Assembly: GCA_009787035.1 (NCBI GenBank)
Contig: WRGV01000008.1
Coordinates: forward strand, 1 to 5,003
Direction of reading: 5' to 3'
Length of the DNA stretch: 5,003 bases
Source of the DNA: Propionibacteriaceae bacterium
GTDB taxonomy: Bacteria; Actinomycetota; Actinomycetes; Propionibacteriales; Propionibacteriaceae
The notes under the pieces: model-generated
The model's database searches: none
What the model was told of the DNA's origin: nothing
The model's input: the letters and a program-made list of their open reading frames with translations, nothing else
Position numbers and translations under genes: made by a program
Shown: positions 1 through 5,003 of the stretch, one piece after another
How positions within the stretch are numbered: the first letter of the stretch is position 1
How the letters are laid out: each line of letters begins with the position of its first letter

Positions 1-285
1 GTGTTGCCTGTCGGCAGGCTGGATGAGGCACGACGTGGGCTGTGTTGGGCTGCGCCTTGTGGATGCCCGATCCACGGCGGCTTGCCCGCCTTGCCCACGC
101 CGCGCTCAGGTGTTGGTGTTGCCTGTCGGCAGGCTGGATGAGGCACGACGTGGGCTGTGTTGGGCTGCGCCTTGTGGATGCCCGATCCACGGCGGCTTGC
201 CCGCCTTGCCCACGCCGCGCTCAGGTGTTGGTGTTGCCTGTCGGCAGGCTGGATGAGGCACGACGTGGGCTGCGTTGGGCTGCGC
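1..285 (-). repeat. Tandem array of a 115-bp structured intergenic repeat (2 full copies plus a partial third)
   Basis: Units run 1-115, 116-230 and 231-285. The first two are identical over all 115 bases by eye. The third matches for 55 bases with one difference (T to C at 273) and ends about 5 bp before the lepA stop codon. The array may continue past the left window edge. Each unit holds a 5-bp hairpin GCCTG/CAGGC (6-10/15-19), a central hairpin GTGGAT/ATCCAC with a 5-base loop (59-64/70-75), extendable by CGCC/GGCG (53-56/76-79) across a TT bulge, and an outer pair CGTGGGC/GCCCACG (34-40/93-99). The period is not a multiple of three, so a coding repeat is unlikely; the open frames through it are fortuitous. 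Strand is given as that of lepA, because the array would form its 3' untranslated region. A related array lies at 2788-2905. Function is unknown. Confidence 0.93.
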
Positions 286-290
286 TGCTC

Positions 291-2126
291 CTACTTCTTC
301 TTGTCGGTGTCGCCCTCGGTGGTCAGCGCGGCGATGAAGGCCTCCTGCGGCACCTCGACGCGGCCGATCATCTTCATCCGCTTCTTGCCTTCCTTCTGCT
401 TCTCCAGCAGCTTGCGCTTGCGGGTGATGTCGCCGCCGTAGCACTTGGCCAGCACGTCCTTGCGGACGGCGCGGATGGTCTCGCGGGCGATCACGCGCGC
501 CCCGATCGCGGCCTGAACCGGCACCTCGAACTGCTGGCGCGGGATCAGCTTGCGCAGCTTGGTTGCCATCTCGACGCCGTAGGCGTAGGCCTTGTCCTTG
601 TGGACGATCGCGCTGAACGCGTCCACCGGGTCGCCGTTGAGCAAGATATCGACCTTGACAAGGTCGGACGGCTGCTCGCCGGCGTCCTCGTAGTCGAGGG
701 ACGCGTAGCCCTTCGTCCTGCTCTTGAGCGCGTCGAAGAAGTCGAAGACGATCTCGGCCAGCGGCAGCGTGTAGATCAGCTCGACGCGGTCGGACGACAG
801 GTAGTCCATGCCGATCTGCTGCCCGCGGCGCAGCTGGCACAGCTCCATGACGGTGCCGATGAACTCGGACGGCGTCAGCACCGTCGCCCGCACCACCGGC
901 TCGGCCACCTCGGCGATCTTGCCGTCCGGGAATTCGGACGGGTTGGTCACCAGGTGCACCGTGCCGTCCTCCATCGTGACGCGGTAGACCACCGACGGCG
1001 CCGTGCTGATCAGGTCGAGGCCGAACTCGCGCTCCAGGCGCTCCTGCACGATCTCCATGTGCAGCAGGCCGAGGAAGCCCGCCCGGAAGCCGAAGCCCAG
1101 CGCGCTGGACGTCTCGGGTTCATACGACAGCGCGGCGTCGTTCAGCTGCAGCTTCTCCAGCGCCTCGCGCAGCGCCGGGAAGTCGTTGCCCTCGATCGGG
1201 AAGATGCCCGCGTAGACCATCGGCTTGGGGTGCCGGTACCCGGCCAGCGGGGCCTTGGCCGGGCGCACCGCCGAGGTGACGGTGTCGCCCACGCGCGACT
1301 GGCGCACGTCCTTGACGCCGGTGATCAGGTAGCCCACCTCGCCCACACCCAGCGCGTCGGCCGGCACGGGTTCGGGTGAGATCACGCCGACCTCCAGCAC
1401 CTCGTGCGTGGCCTGCGTGCTCATCATCTGGATGCGCTCGCGTCGGCTCAGCTCGCCGTCCTCGACGCGGACGTACGTCACCACGCCGCGATAGGTGTCG
1501 TAGACCGAGTCGAAGATCAGCGCCCGGGCCGGGGCCTTGGGGTCGCCGACGGGCGGCGGCACCTGCTCGACCACCGCGTCCAGAAGCTGCGCCACGCCCT
1601 CGCCGGTCTTGGCCGAGACGCGCAGCACGTCGGCCGGGTCGCAGCCGATGATGCCGGCCAGCTCGGCCGCGCACTTGTCGGGGTAGGCACCGGGCAGGTC
1701 GATCTTGTTGAGCACCGGGATGATGTGCAGGTCGGCGTCCAGGGCCAGGTACAGGTTGGCCAGCGTCTGCGCCTCGATGCCCTGCGCGGCGTCCACCAGC
1801 AAGATCGCACCCTCGCAGGCGGCCAGCGCGCGGCTGACCTCGTAGGTGAAGTCGACGTGGCCGGGCGTGTCGATCATGTTGAGGATGTAGTCGCGGCCCT
1901 GATGCGACCACGGCAGCCGGACGGCCTGGCTCTTGATCGTGATGCCACGCTCGCGCTCGATGTCCATGCGGTCGAGGTACTGCGCCCGCATCTCGCGCTC
2001 GGACACGACGCCAGTCAGCTGCAGCATGCGGTCGGCCAGCGTCGATTTGCCGTGGTCGATGTGTGCGATGATGCTGAAGTTGCGGATGGACGCCGGGTCG
2101 GTGTGGCCAGGCAGGGCAGGAGGCAT
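291..2126 (-). CDS. lepA: Elongation factor 4 (LepA/EF4), translational GTPase
   Basis: LepA is a ribosome-associated GTPase of the EF-G/BipA group, active in the cytoplasm and implicated in initiation, 30S biogenesis and back-translocation. From the chosen start the protein has 611 residues, close to the family norm of about 600-650. Visible motifs are the G1 loop AHIDHGKST (21-29), RGITI (60-64, G2 region), DTPGH (86-90, G3), NKID (140-143, G4) and SAK (171-173, G5). The LepA-specific C-terminal signature [12 protein letters not shown] and a Lys-rich tail ending in KKK are present. The start is uncertain. ATG at 2126 gives [11 protein letters not shown] before the conserved IRNF, with only a weak GAG upstream. 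ATG at 2147 (618 residues) and 2189 (632) are in frame. The 2189 extension contains ATA, GCA and GAA codons unlike the rest of the gene. The frame stays open to 2660, but that extension lies antisense to rpsT. The gene is divergent from rpsT, and the repeat array starts just after its TAG stop. Confidence 0.97.
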   Translation of the reverse strand: MPPALPGHTDPASIRNFSIIAHIDHGKSTLADRMLQLTGVVSEREMRAQYLDRMDIERERGITIKSQAVRLPWSHQGRDYILNMIDTPGHVDFTYEVSRALAACEGAILLVDAAQGIEAQTLANLYLALDADLHIIPVLNKIDLPGAYPDKCAAELAGIIGCDPADVLRVSAKTGEGVAQLLDAVVEQVPPPVGDPKAPARALIFDSVYDTYRGVVTYVRVEDGELSRRERIQMMSTQATHEVLEVGVISPEPVPADALGVGEVGYLITGVKDVRQSRVGDTVTSAVRPAKAPLAGYRHPKPMVYAGIFPIEGNDFPALREALEKLQLNDAALSYEPETSSALGFGFRAGFLGLLHMEIVQERLEREFGLDLISTAPSVVYRVTMEDGTVHLVTNPSEFPDGKIAEVAEPVVRATVLTPSEFIGTVMELCQLRRGQQIGMDYLSSDRVELIYTLPLAEIVFDFFDALKSRTKGYASLDYEDAGEQPSDLVKVDILLNGDPVDAFSAIVHKDKAYAYGVEMATKLRKLIPRQQFEVPVQAAIGARVIARETIRAVRKDVLAKCYGGDITRKRKLLEKQKEGKKRMKMIGRVEVPQEAFIAALTTEGDTDKKK

Positions 2127-2266
2127 CGCGTTCAACTCGCTGATCATGAGGCGCCGCCGAGCGCGGCGCAGTATGTCCAATTCTGCCATGCTGGCGGACG
2201 CGCGCCTCTGCCGCGCGACACAGCGATGTGGGCCGGACGTCCATGGGCCGCAGGCCAGCGCGGTGA

Positions 2267-2286
2267 GCCGCCGGGTGACCGGCGGC
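2267..2286. other. Perfect 8-bp hairpin between lepA and rpsT
   Basis: GCCGCCGG (2267-2274) and CCGGCGGC (2279-2286) are perfect complements around a four-base loop GTGA, which on the plus strand fits the GNRA tetraloop class. It lies upstream of the candidate rpsT promoter, so it would not be in the rpsT mRNA. It could lie in the lepA 5' leader if lepA transcription starts upstream of 2286. No T-tract follows on either strand, so it is not an evident terminator. The rest of 2190-2300 shows nothing else I can name. Confidence 0.6.
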
Positions 2287-2305
2287 CCCGCGTCATCACG
2301 CTCGA

Positions 2306-2336
2306 TTGGTGCCCATCGGCTCGCCCCTGGTAACCT
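2306..2336 (+). promoter_or_regulatory. Candidate rpsT promoter
   Basis: TTGGTG (2306-2311) resembles a -35 box and TAACCT (2331-2336) fits an actinobacterial -10 box (TANNNT). The 19-base spacer is longer than the ideal 17-18, so only the -10 is moderately convincing. The predicted start, near 2343, would give a leader of about 70 bases before the rpsT GTG. This is a pattern match only. Confidence 0.35.
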
Positions 2337-2343
2337 TGTACGT

Positions 2344-2377
2344 CGCACGTCGTGTGCGCGCCGTCGTGGTGCGCGCC
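2344..2377 (+). promoter_or_regulatory. Structured rpsT 5' leader
   Basis: Two overlapping hairpins are possible in the predicted leader: CGCAC (2344-2348) with GTGCG (2354-2358), or GCGCGC (2356-2361) with GCGCGC (2371-2376). A 9-base direct repeat, GTGCGCGCC, occurs at 2354-2362 and 2369-2377. The two pairings compete for 2356-2358. S20 synthesis is autoregulated at translation in E. coli, so leader structure is plausible here, but no S20-binding mimic can be recognised by eye. Confidence 0.3.
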
Positions 2378-2402
2378 GGGGGCGAACCCAGTCATCGACC
2401 TG

Positions 2403-2407
2403 AAGGA
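2403..2407 (+). promoter_or_regulatory. Ribosome-binding site that fixes the rpsT start
   Basis: AAGGA at 2403-2407 lies eight bases before the GTG at 2416. This is good Shine-Dalgarno spacing and identifies the GTG as the start of rpsT although it is not ATG. Confidence 0.85.
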
Positions 2408-2415
2408 CGAAATCC

Positions 2416-2685
2416 GTGGCGAATATCAAGTCGCAGAAGAAGCGCATCAAGACCAACGAGAAGGCGCGTCTGCGCAACAAGGCTGTCAAGAGCGAGCTGC
2501 GCACGCACGTGCGCGCGTTCCGCAAGGCCGCCGAGGCCGGGGATGCCGATGAGGCCGCCAAGCTGGCCCGCGTCGCGACCCGCGCGCTCGACAAGGCTGC
2601 CTCCAAGGGCGTCATCCACAAGAACCAGGCCGCCAATCGCAAGTCGGCCGTCGCGGCCAAGGCCGCCGCTCTGGTTGCCGCCTGA
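2416..2685 (+). CDS. rpsT: 30S ribosomal protein S20
   Basis: S20 is a primary-binding protein of the small subunit that contacts 16S rRNA and forms a three-helix bundle. The product has 89 residues, the usual size. The N-terminus [18 protein letters not shown], the central helix region with [13 protein letters not shown], and the C-terminal [11 protein letters not shown] motif are diagnostic. The protein is rich in Lys, Arg and Ala, as expected. Translation starts at GTG, supported by AAGGA eight bases upstream; non-ATG starts are known for rpsT, since E. coli uses UUG. It is transcribed alone, divergent from lepA and convergent with holA, and is followed by two hairpins. The conserved position between lepA and holA matches other actinobacteria. 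Confidence 0.98.
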   Translation: MANIKSQKKRIKTNEKARLRNKAVKSELRTHVRAFRKAAEAGDADEAAKLARVATRALDKAASKGVIHKNQAANRKSAVAAKAAALVAA

Positions 2686-2703
2686 TCTCACCTGACTTCT
2701 GGA

Positions 2704-2728
2704 CGCCGCCTGGTCTCTCCAGGCAGCG
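2704..2728 (+). other. First hairpin after rpsT
   Basis: GCCTGG (2708-2713) pairs with CCAGGC (2719-2724) around the loop TCTCT. The stem extends by CGC/GCG (2704-2706/2726-2728) across a C/A mismatch. It begins 18 bases after the rpsT stop. No T-tract follows, so it may protect the 3' end or assist the stronger hairpin just downstream. Confidence 0.6.
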
Positions 2729-2737
2729 CACAGGCAC

Positions 2738-2777
2738 AGCGCCTCAATCCCTGACTGGGGGATTGGGGCGCTTCGTT
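2738..2777 (+). terminator. Intrinsic terminator of rpsT
   Basis: GCGCCTCAATCCC (2739-2751) pairs with GGGATTGGGGCGC (2759-2771), with a single G-T wobble and a 7-base loop. An A-T pair (2738/2772) adds a 14th position. The sequence after the stem, TTCGTT, is a modest T-rich tail on the plus strand. The complementary strand has no T-rich tail at its end, so this acts for rpsT rather than holA. Confidence 0.8.
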
Positions 2778-2787
2778 GTGTGCTCGA

Positions 2788-2905
2788 CACGACGTGGGCG
2801 GCGTTGCCCGGCGCCTTGTGGCCGTCCAGGCCACGGCGGCTTGGGCGCCTTGCCCACGCCGCGCCGAGATGTCCGTGTCGATGTGGGCGGCGTTGCCCGG
2901 CGCCT
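2788..2905 (-). repeat. Second array of the intergenic repeat family, 89-bp period
   Basis: The core 2788-2864 aligns without gaps to 29-105 of the left array, with 64 of 77 bases identical by hand count. A partial second copy (2879-2905) repeats 2790-2816 with a period of 89 bp. The period is 26 bp shorter than in the left array because the segment at 122-147, which holds most of the GCCTG/CAGGC hairpin, is absent. The central hairpin is kept as GTGGCC/GGCCAC (2818-2823/2829-2834) with a 5-base loop, and the outer pair CGTGGGC/GCCCACG lies at 2793-2799/2852-2858. As at lepA, the array ends in a half unit next to the stop of a minus-strand gene, here 17 bp from the holA stop. No other terminator for holA is visible, so this element may serve as its transcript end. 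Confidence 0.88.
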
Positions 2906-2921
2906 AGCCCAGATGCCACAC

Positions 2922-3965
2922 CTATCCGGCCCGGCGCATGCGGTCGATCGACAACACCAATCGCTCCAGCGCGTAGTTGGGATCGGTCGCCGCGCCCTTG
3001 ACCTGCGCGTCGGCCTGCGCGACCGCCTGGATGGACGCCGCCACCGAGCGCGGGCTCCAGTCGCGGGCCTGCACGGCCAGATCCTTGAGTTTCCACGCCG
3101 GGACGCCGACCTCGCGGGCCAGGTCGTTCGGGCTCAGCCTCGCGCTGCGCAGCTCCAGGTATTTGCCCAGACTGCGCAGGGCACCCGCCATGGCTGCGGT
3201 GATCATCGCGGGGGCCGCACCTGTGCTCAGCGCCCAGCGCAACTTGCTGAGCGCCTGGGTGGGCCGCCCGCGCATGACGTCGTCGGTGACGGCGAAGCCG
3301 GTGACCTCGGCGCGTCCGGCGAAGTACCGCGCCACCATCGACACGTCCACATGCTCGCCCTCGAAGTCGCTGCCCAGCTGGGCGACGGCCGCGCTGAGCG
3401 CGCGCAGATCGGTGCCCACGGCCTCGACCAACCCCTGCGCCGCAACCGCGTCCATGCGCATGCCGAGCCTGCGGGCCTCATTGCTGACATAGCCGGGCAG
3501 CTGGTAGGCCTTCACCGGATCGACGCGCACCTGCTGGGTCGCCGCCTTGGCCACGCGGTCGAGCAGAGATTTCCCCTTGACACCGCCCGGATGCGCGACG
3601 ATCAGGCACAGATCGGCACCGGGGGCCTTGACGGCCTCCAGCAGCGCGGCCGACTGCTCGTCCGGGACGGCGGTCAGATCGCGCACGACGACGATGCTGC
3701 GCGAGGCGAACAGCGACCCGCCCATCGCCTCCAGCAGGCGGCCCTCGCCCAGTTCGGGCGCGCCCAAGTCGGCCAGCTCGGCGTCCGCACTCTCGTGCCG
3801 GGCCTTCCCGACCCACTCGTCCACCTGCCGCTCGACCAGCAGCGGCTCCGCGCCGACCACCAGCAGGCTTGCTCCGAAGACCGATCCATCCACGCGTCCA
3901 TCGTGCCATGCGCCGCCGACACGCGCCATTGCGGCGGTGGACGCGCGCCGAGTTGCCGTGACCAT
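2922..3965 (-). CDS. holA: DNA polymerase III subunit delta
   Basis: Delta is the clamp-loader subunit that opens the beta sliding clamp, working with delta-prime and tau/gamma at the replisome. The product has 347 residues, slightly above the usual 315-340. The N-terminal domain shows LLVVGAEPLLVERQV (34-48), matching the family's nucleotide-fold start without a functional Walker A, and further on LFASRSIVVVRDL. The central part has the YVSNEARRLGM lid-like helix and GTDLRALSAAVAQL. The C-terminal collar domain contains TDDVMRGRP and LRSLGKYLELR and ends with DPNYALERLVLSIDRMRRAG. The ATG at 3965 has an AAGGGGGGG run 13 bases upstream, a long spacing. The ATG at 3929 (335 residues) has no visible ribosome-binding site. 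The first 12 residues (Thr/Ala/Arg-rich) are not conserved-looking, so the later start remains possible. The gene is convergent with rpsT. Confidence 0.95.
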   Translation of the reverse strand: MVTATRRASTAAMARVGGAWHDGRVDGSVFGASLLVVGAEPLLVERQVDEWVGKARHESADAELADLGAPELGEGRLLEAMGGSLFASRSIVVVRDLTAVPDEQSAALLEAVKAPGADLCLIVAHPGGVKGKSLLDRVAKAATQQVRVDPVKAYQLPGYVSNEARRLGMRMDAVAAQGLVEAVGTDLRALSAAVAQLGSDFEGEHVDVSMVARYFAGRAEVTGFAVTDDVMRGRPTQALSKLRWALSTGAAPAMITAAMAGALRSLGKYLELRSARLSPNDLAREVGVPAWKLKDLAVQARDWSPRSVAASIQAVAQADAQVKGAATDPNYALERLVLSIDRMRRAG

Positions 3966-3966
3966 G

Positions 3967-4020
3967 CTGCCGGGCGCACCCCCCCTTGACAGGGGCGCAA
4001 CGCCCGGCAGTTTGCTGCCG
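3967..4020 (-). promoter_or_regulatory. Candidate switch-like leader of holA with competing hairpins
   Basis: CTGCCGGGCG (3967-3976) and CGCCCGGCAG (4001-4010) form a perfect 10-bp inverted repeat that encloses the G-rich ribosome-binding run (3979-3987) and ends one base from the start codon. CGGCAG at 4005-4010 can instead pair with CTGCCG at 4015-4020 around a TTTG loop, and the two pairings exclude each other. Read in the holA direction, the 5' hairpin would free the ribosome-binding site and the 3' hairpin would trap it. No ligand-binding fold is recognisable. GC-rich hexamers recur by chance, so the switch is an inference; the inverted repeats themselves are plain. Confidence 0.4.
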
Positions 4021-4103
4021 TGGTCGTCGAGCGGATGTCCCCTCCGTTGGGTGTGAAGACGGCGGCTGGCACCCTCTTTGCTCGTCGCCGTGTGTTAGGC
4101 TCC

Positions 4104-4155
4104 AGATATGCCGGATGGCCCCCCGTTTAACGGGGGTTTTCCATCCGGCATATCT
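4104..4155. terminator. Nested palindrome after the nuclease-like gene, probable terminator
   Basis: An outer perfect 15-bp inverted repeat, AGATATGCCGGATGG (4104-4118) and CCATCCGGCATATCT (4141-4155), encloses a second hairpin, CCCCCG/CGGGGG (4120-4125/4131-4136), with loop TTTAA. TTTT (4137-4140) follows the inner stem on the plus strand. The outer right arm overlaps the last two bases of the stop codon of the minus-strand gene. For that gene this is a very stable 3' hairpin without a following T-tract. The inner hairpin plus TTTT is a classic terminator for plus-strand transcription, although no plus-strand gene precedes it. It may insulate the comEC operon from antisense transcription. 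Confidence 0.65.
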
Positions 4156-4603
4156 ATGCCGTCAGTCTGATCTCGTGCAGCTGGCCCTGAGACATGACCC
4201 AGAGCTGAGATATGCGAGCTTGGCTCATGCCCACGTTGATCCCCGACAGATCTGCTTCCAGATCGGCAGTCAACGGCGCATCGCCGATGTCGATCAAGAA
4301 GTTCTCTTTGACAAAGCCATGATTCGCTGCCCTGCTGGCGGCATCCACGATCCGACCATGAATGGTCAGGTACCGGGCCTTGGTCGTCTTCAACTCGAAC
4401 TCACGGTTCCCGAAGTCGCGCCAGATGAAATCGTTGGTCGGAAAATGGATCCGCCGCTTGATCCACTCCGGGGTGTGCCCCAGCGCGAGGAACTTCTCGC
4501 AGAACTCGATCTCCTGCCGGGTCAGGGTCTCACCGTGAGTTTCTATTCCGAGCCCGGCTTGGCGGGCGGCGCGCTCGGCCTCGGTCCACTCGCGGGCGGT
4601 CAC
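4154..4603 (-). CDS. Putative PD-(D/E)XK nuclease-like protein, CdiA C-terminal toxin type
   Basis: I do not recognise a named gene. The 149-residue product has a pattern seen in PD-(D/E)XK tRNase or DNase domains at the C-termini of CdiA-type toxins: an acidic helix (E31, E33, E36), then ND58F, strand EFE70-L-K72 TTK, a helix IHGRIVDAASRAA (81-93), strand ENFLIDIGD (100-108), and ISQLWVMSQGQLHEI (131-145) at the end. D58, E70 and K72 would be the catalytic set; this is an inference from motif spacing. There is no signal peptide or membrane segment, and no immunity gene is evident beside it. It starts at GTG (4603-4601), overlapping the comEC TGA (4602-4600) in a GTGA, so translation is probably coupled. 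Four rows from 4201 to 4440 average about 56% GC, against about 72-73% in sampled rows of holA and comEC, suggesting transfer. The first 15-20 codons are GC-rich like comEC. A nested palindrome follows the stop. Confidence 0.72.
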   Translation of the reverse strand: MTAREWTEAERAARQAGLGIETHGETLTRQEIEFCEKFLALGHTPEWIKRRIHFPTNDFIWRDFGNREFELKTTKARYLTIHGRIVDAASRAANHGFVKENFLIDIGDAPLTADLEADLSGINVGMSQARISQLWVMSQGQLHEIRLTA

Positions 4604-5003
4604 GGGCCGGCCCGCTGGGCGGTGACCTGGATGACGCCGTCCACCTTGGCGATGGCGACGCAGCCGCGCTGGTCGGTGCGCCAGACGCGCATGCCGTCGC
4701 CGGTCAGCAGCGAGACCGTACGCGGGGCGGGATGGCCGTACGAGTTGTCCGCACCGACGCTGATCACGGCCACCGGGGCGTGCGTGCCCGTGATGAAATC
4801 GGCCGACTGTCGCGCCGAGCCGTGATGGGGCACGGCCAGCACGTCCACGGCCGGATCGAGGCCGGACGCGACGACGTCGGCCTGCTCCTCGGGCTCGGCG
4901 TCGCCGGTGAACAGCACCCGCAGGCCGTCCAGTTCCAGCAGCCCGATCGTGCTGGCGTTGTTCTCCTGCGGGTCTTCGCCGTCACCGTCGCCCGGATCGT
5001 CCA
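4600..5003 (-). CDS. comEC: ComEC/Rec2 DNA-uptake protein, C-terminal metallo-beta-lactamase domain (5' part outside window)
   Basis: ComEC forms the inner-membrane channel for single-stranded DNA during natural transformation. Its C-terminal beta-lactamase-like domain is thought to degrade the non-transported strand. Only the last 133 residues are present; the frame runs off the right edge, so the HxHxDH metal motif and membrane segments are not visible. What remains is diagnostic: NNAS followed by LLELDGLRVLFTGDAEPEEQ, then DVLAVPHHGS and ISVGADNSYGHP, and a final strand with WRTDQRGCVAI. The TGDAE aspartate and the HHGS histidines are the expected late active-site elements and are intact. 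The first visible residues are an acidic Gly-rich run, DDPGDGDGED, just before NNAS. The gene overlaps the nuclease-like gene by four bases. The GTG at 4917 is internal, not a start. Confidence 0.9.
   Translation of the reverse strand, partial: DDPGDGDGEDPQENNASTIGLLELDGLRVLFTGDAEPEEQADVVASGLDPAVDVLAVPHHGSARQSADFITGTHAPVAVISVGADNSYGHPAPRTVSLLTGDGMRVWRTDQRGCVAIAKVDGVIQVTAQRAGP

Noticed and set aside
23..256. Small protein encoded by the repeats
   Set aside because: The 115-bp period shifts frame in each copy, no ribosome-binding site is evident, and sequence differences between the two arrays preserve base pairing rather than codons.
1..285. Tandem array considered as a CRISPR
   Set aside because: Units are contiguous and identical with no variable spacers, the period is 115 bp, and no cas genes are present.
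42..1379. Long plus-strand open frame (445 codons) through the repeat array and antisense to lepA
   Set aside because: It is a mirror frame of the GC-rich lepA gene fused to repeat sequence, with His/Asp/Arg/Leu-biased composition and no recognisable domain.
2190..2660. N-terminal extension of the lepA frame upstream to 2660
   Set aside because: It runs antisense through rpsT, does not resemble any LepA N-terminus, and precedes the conserved start of the family by about 180 residues.
2818..2905. Second array considered as an ordinary intrinsic terminator of holA
   Set aside because: The hairpins lack a following T-tract in the minus direction and the unit is shared with the lepA 3' region, so it is reported as a repeat element with possible termination function rather than as a terminator.
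3986..4014. Perfect TTGACA hexamer on the plus strand as a -35 box
   Set aside because: No acceptable -10 box lies 16-19 bases downstream (AGTTTG at 17) and no plus-strand gene follows.
4067..4082. TGGCAC-N5-TTGCT, a near-perfect sigma-54 (-24/-12) promoter match on the plus strand
   Set aside because: The spacing is right, but actinobacteria generally lack sigma-54 and no gene starts downstream on that strand; most likely chance.
4096..4101. TAGGCT as a plus-strand -10 box in front of the nested palindrome
   Set aside because: It fits TANNNT, but no -35 lies at proper spacing (TTTGCT ends only 13 bases upstream) and no product is evident.
4125..4131. GTTAAAC on the minus strand, fitting the integron attC core GTTRRRY
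   Set aside because: It sits in the loop of the inner hairpin rather than at the end of an attC-like element, and no partner core, integrase or cassette array is visible.

Overview
This is a high-GC chromosomal window. Hand counts of 60-base rows give roughly 62-77% GC in the core genes. The gene set and order are those of an actinobacterial housekeeping locus: lepA and rpsT diverge, rpsT and holA converge, and comEC lies upstream of holA on the same strand. LepA, S20, the DNA polymerase III delta subunit and the ComEC tail all look actinobacterial. I would not name a genus; a Propionibacteriales-like organism is only a guess.

Layout, left to right. Bases 1-285 carry no gene. They hold a tandem array of a 115-bp unit: two identical copies and a partial third that stops about 5 bp short of the lepA stop codon. 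lepA (minus strand) fills 291 to about 2126. A divergent intergenic region of about 290 bp follows, with a perfect 8-bp hairpin, a candidate rpsT promoter and a short structured leader. rpsT (plus strand, GTG start, good Shine-Dalgarno) occupies 2416-2685 and is followed by two strong hairpins, the second of terminator type. Bases 2788-2905 hold a second, diverged array of the same repeat family, here with an 89-bp period. It stops about 17 bp from the stop codon of holA (minus strand, 2922-3965). The holA leader (3967-4020) can form two mutually exclusive hairpins around its G-rich ribosome-binding site. Bases 4104-4155 hold a striking nested palindrome. A 149-residue minus-strand gene (4154-4603) follows. 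It has visibly lower GC and a pattern resembling the PD-(D/E)XK nuclease toxins found at CdiA C-termini. It overlaps the stop of comEC (minus strand, cut by the right edge) by four bases.

How the parts relate. lepA and rpsT belong to translation, holA to replication (clamp loader), and comEC to DNA uptake. The nuclease-like gene is translationally coupled to comEC and looks like accessory DNA in an otherwise conserved neighbourhood.

The most unusual feature is the repeat family. At two separate loci it lies directly downstream of a minus-strand gene, in the same orientation, and begins with the same half unit. The two versions share 64 of 77 bases. Their central hairpin differs by paired, compensating changes, which points to selection on the folded RNA or DNA rather than on sequence alone.
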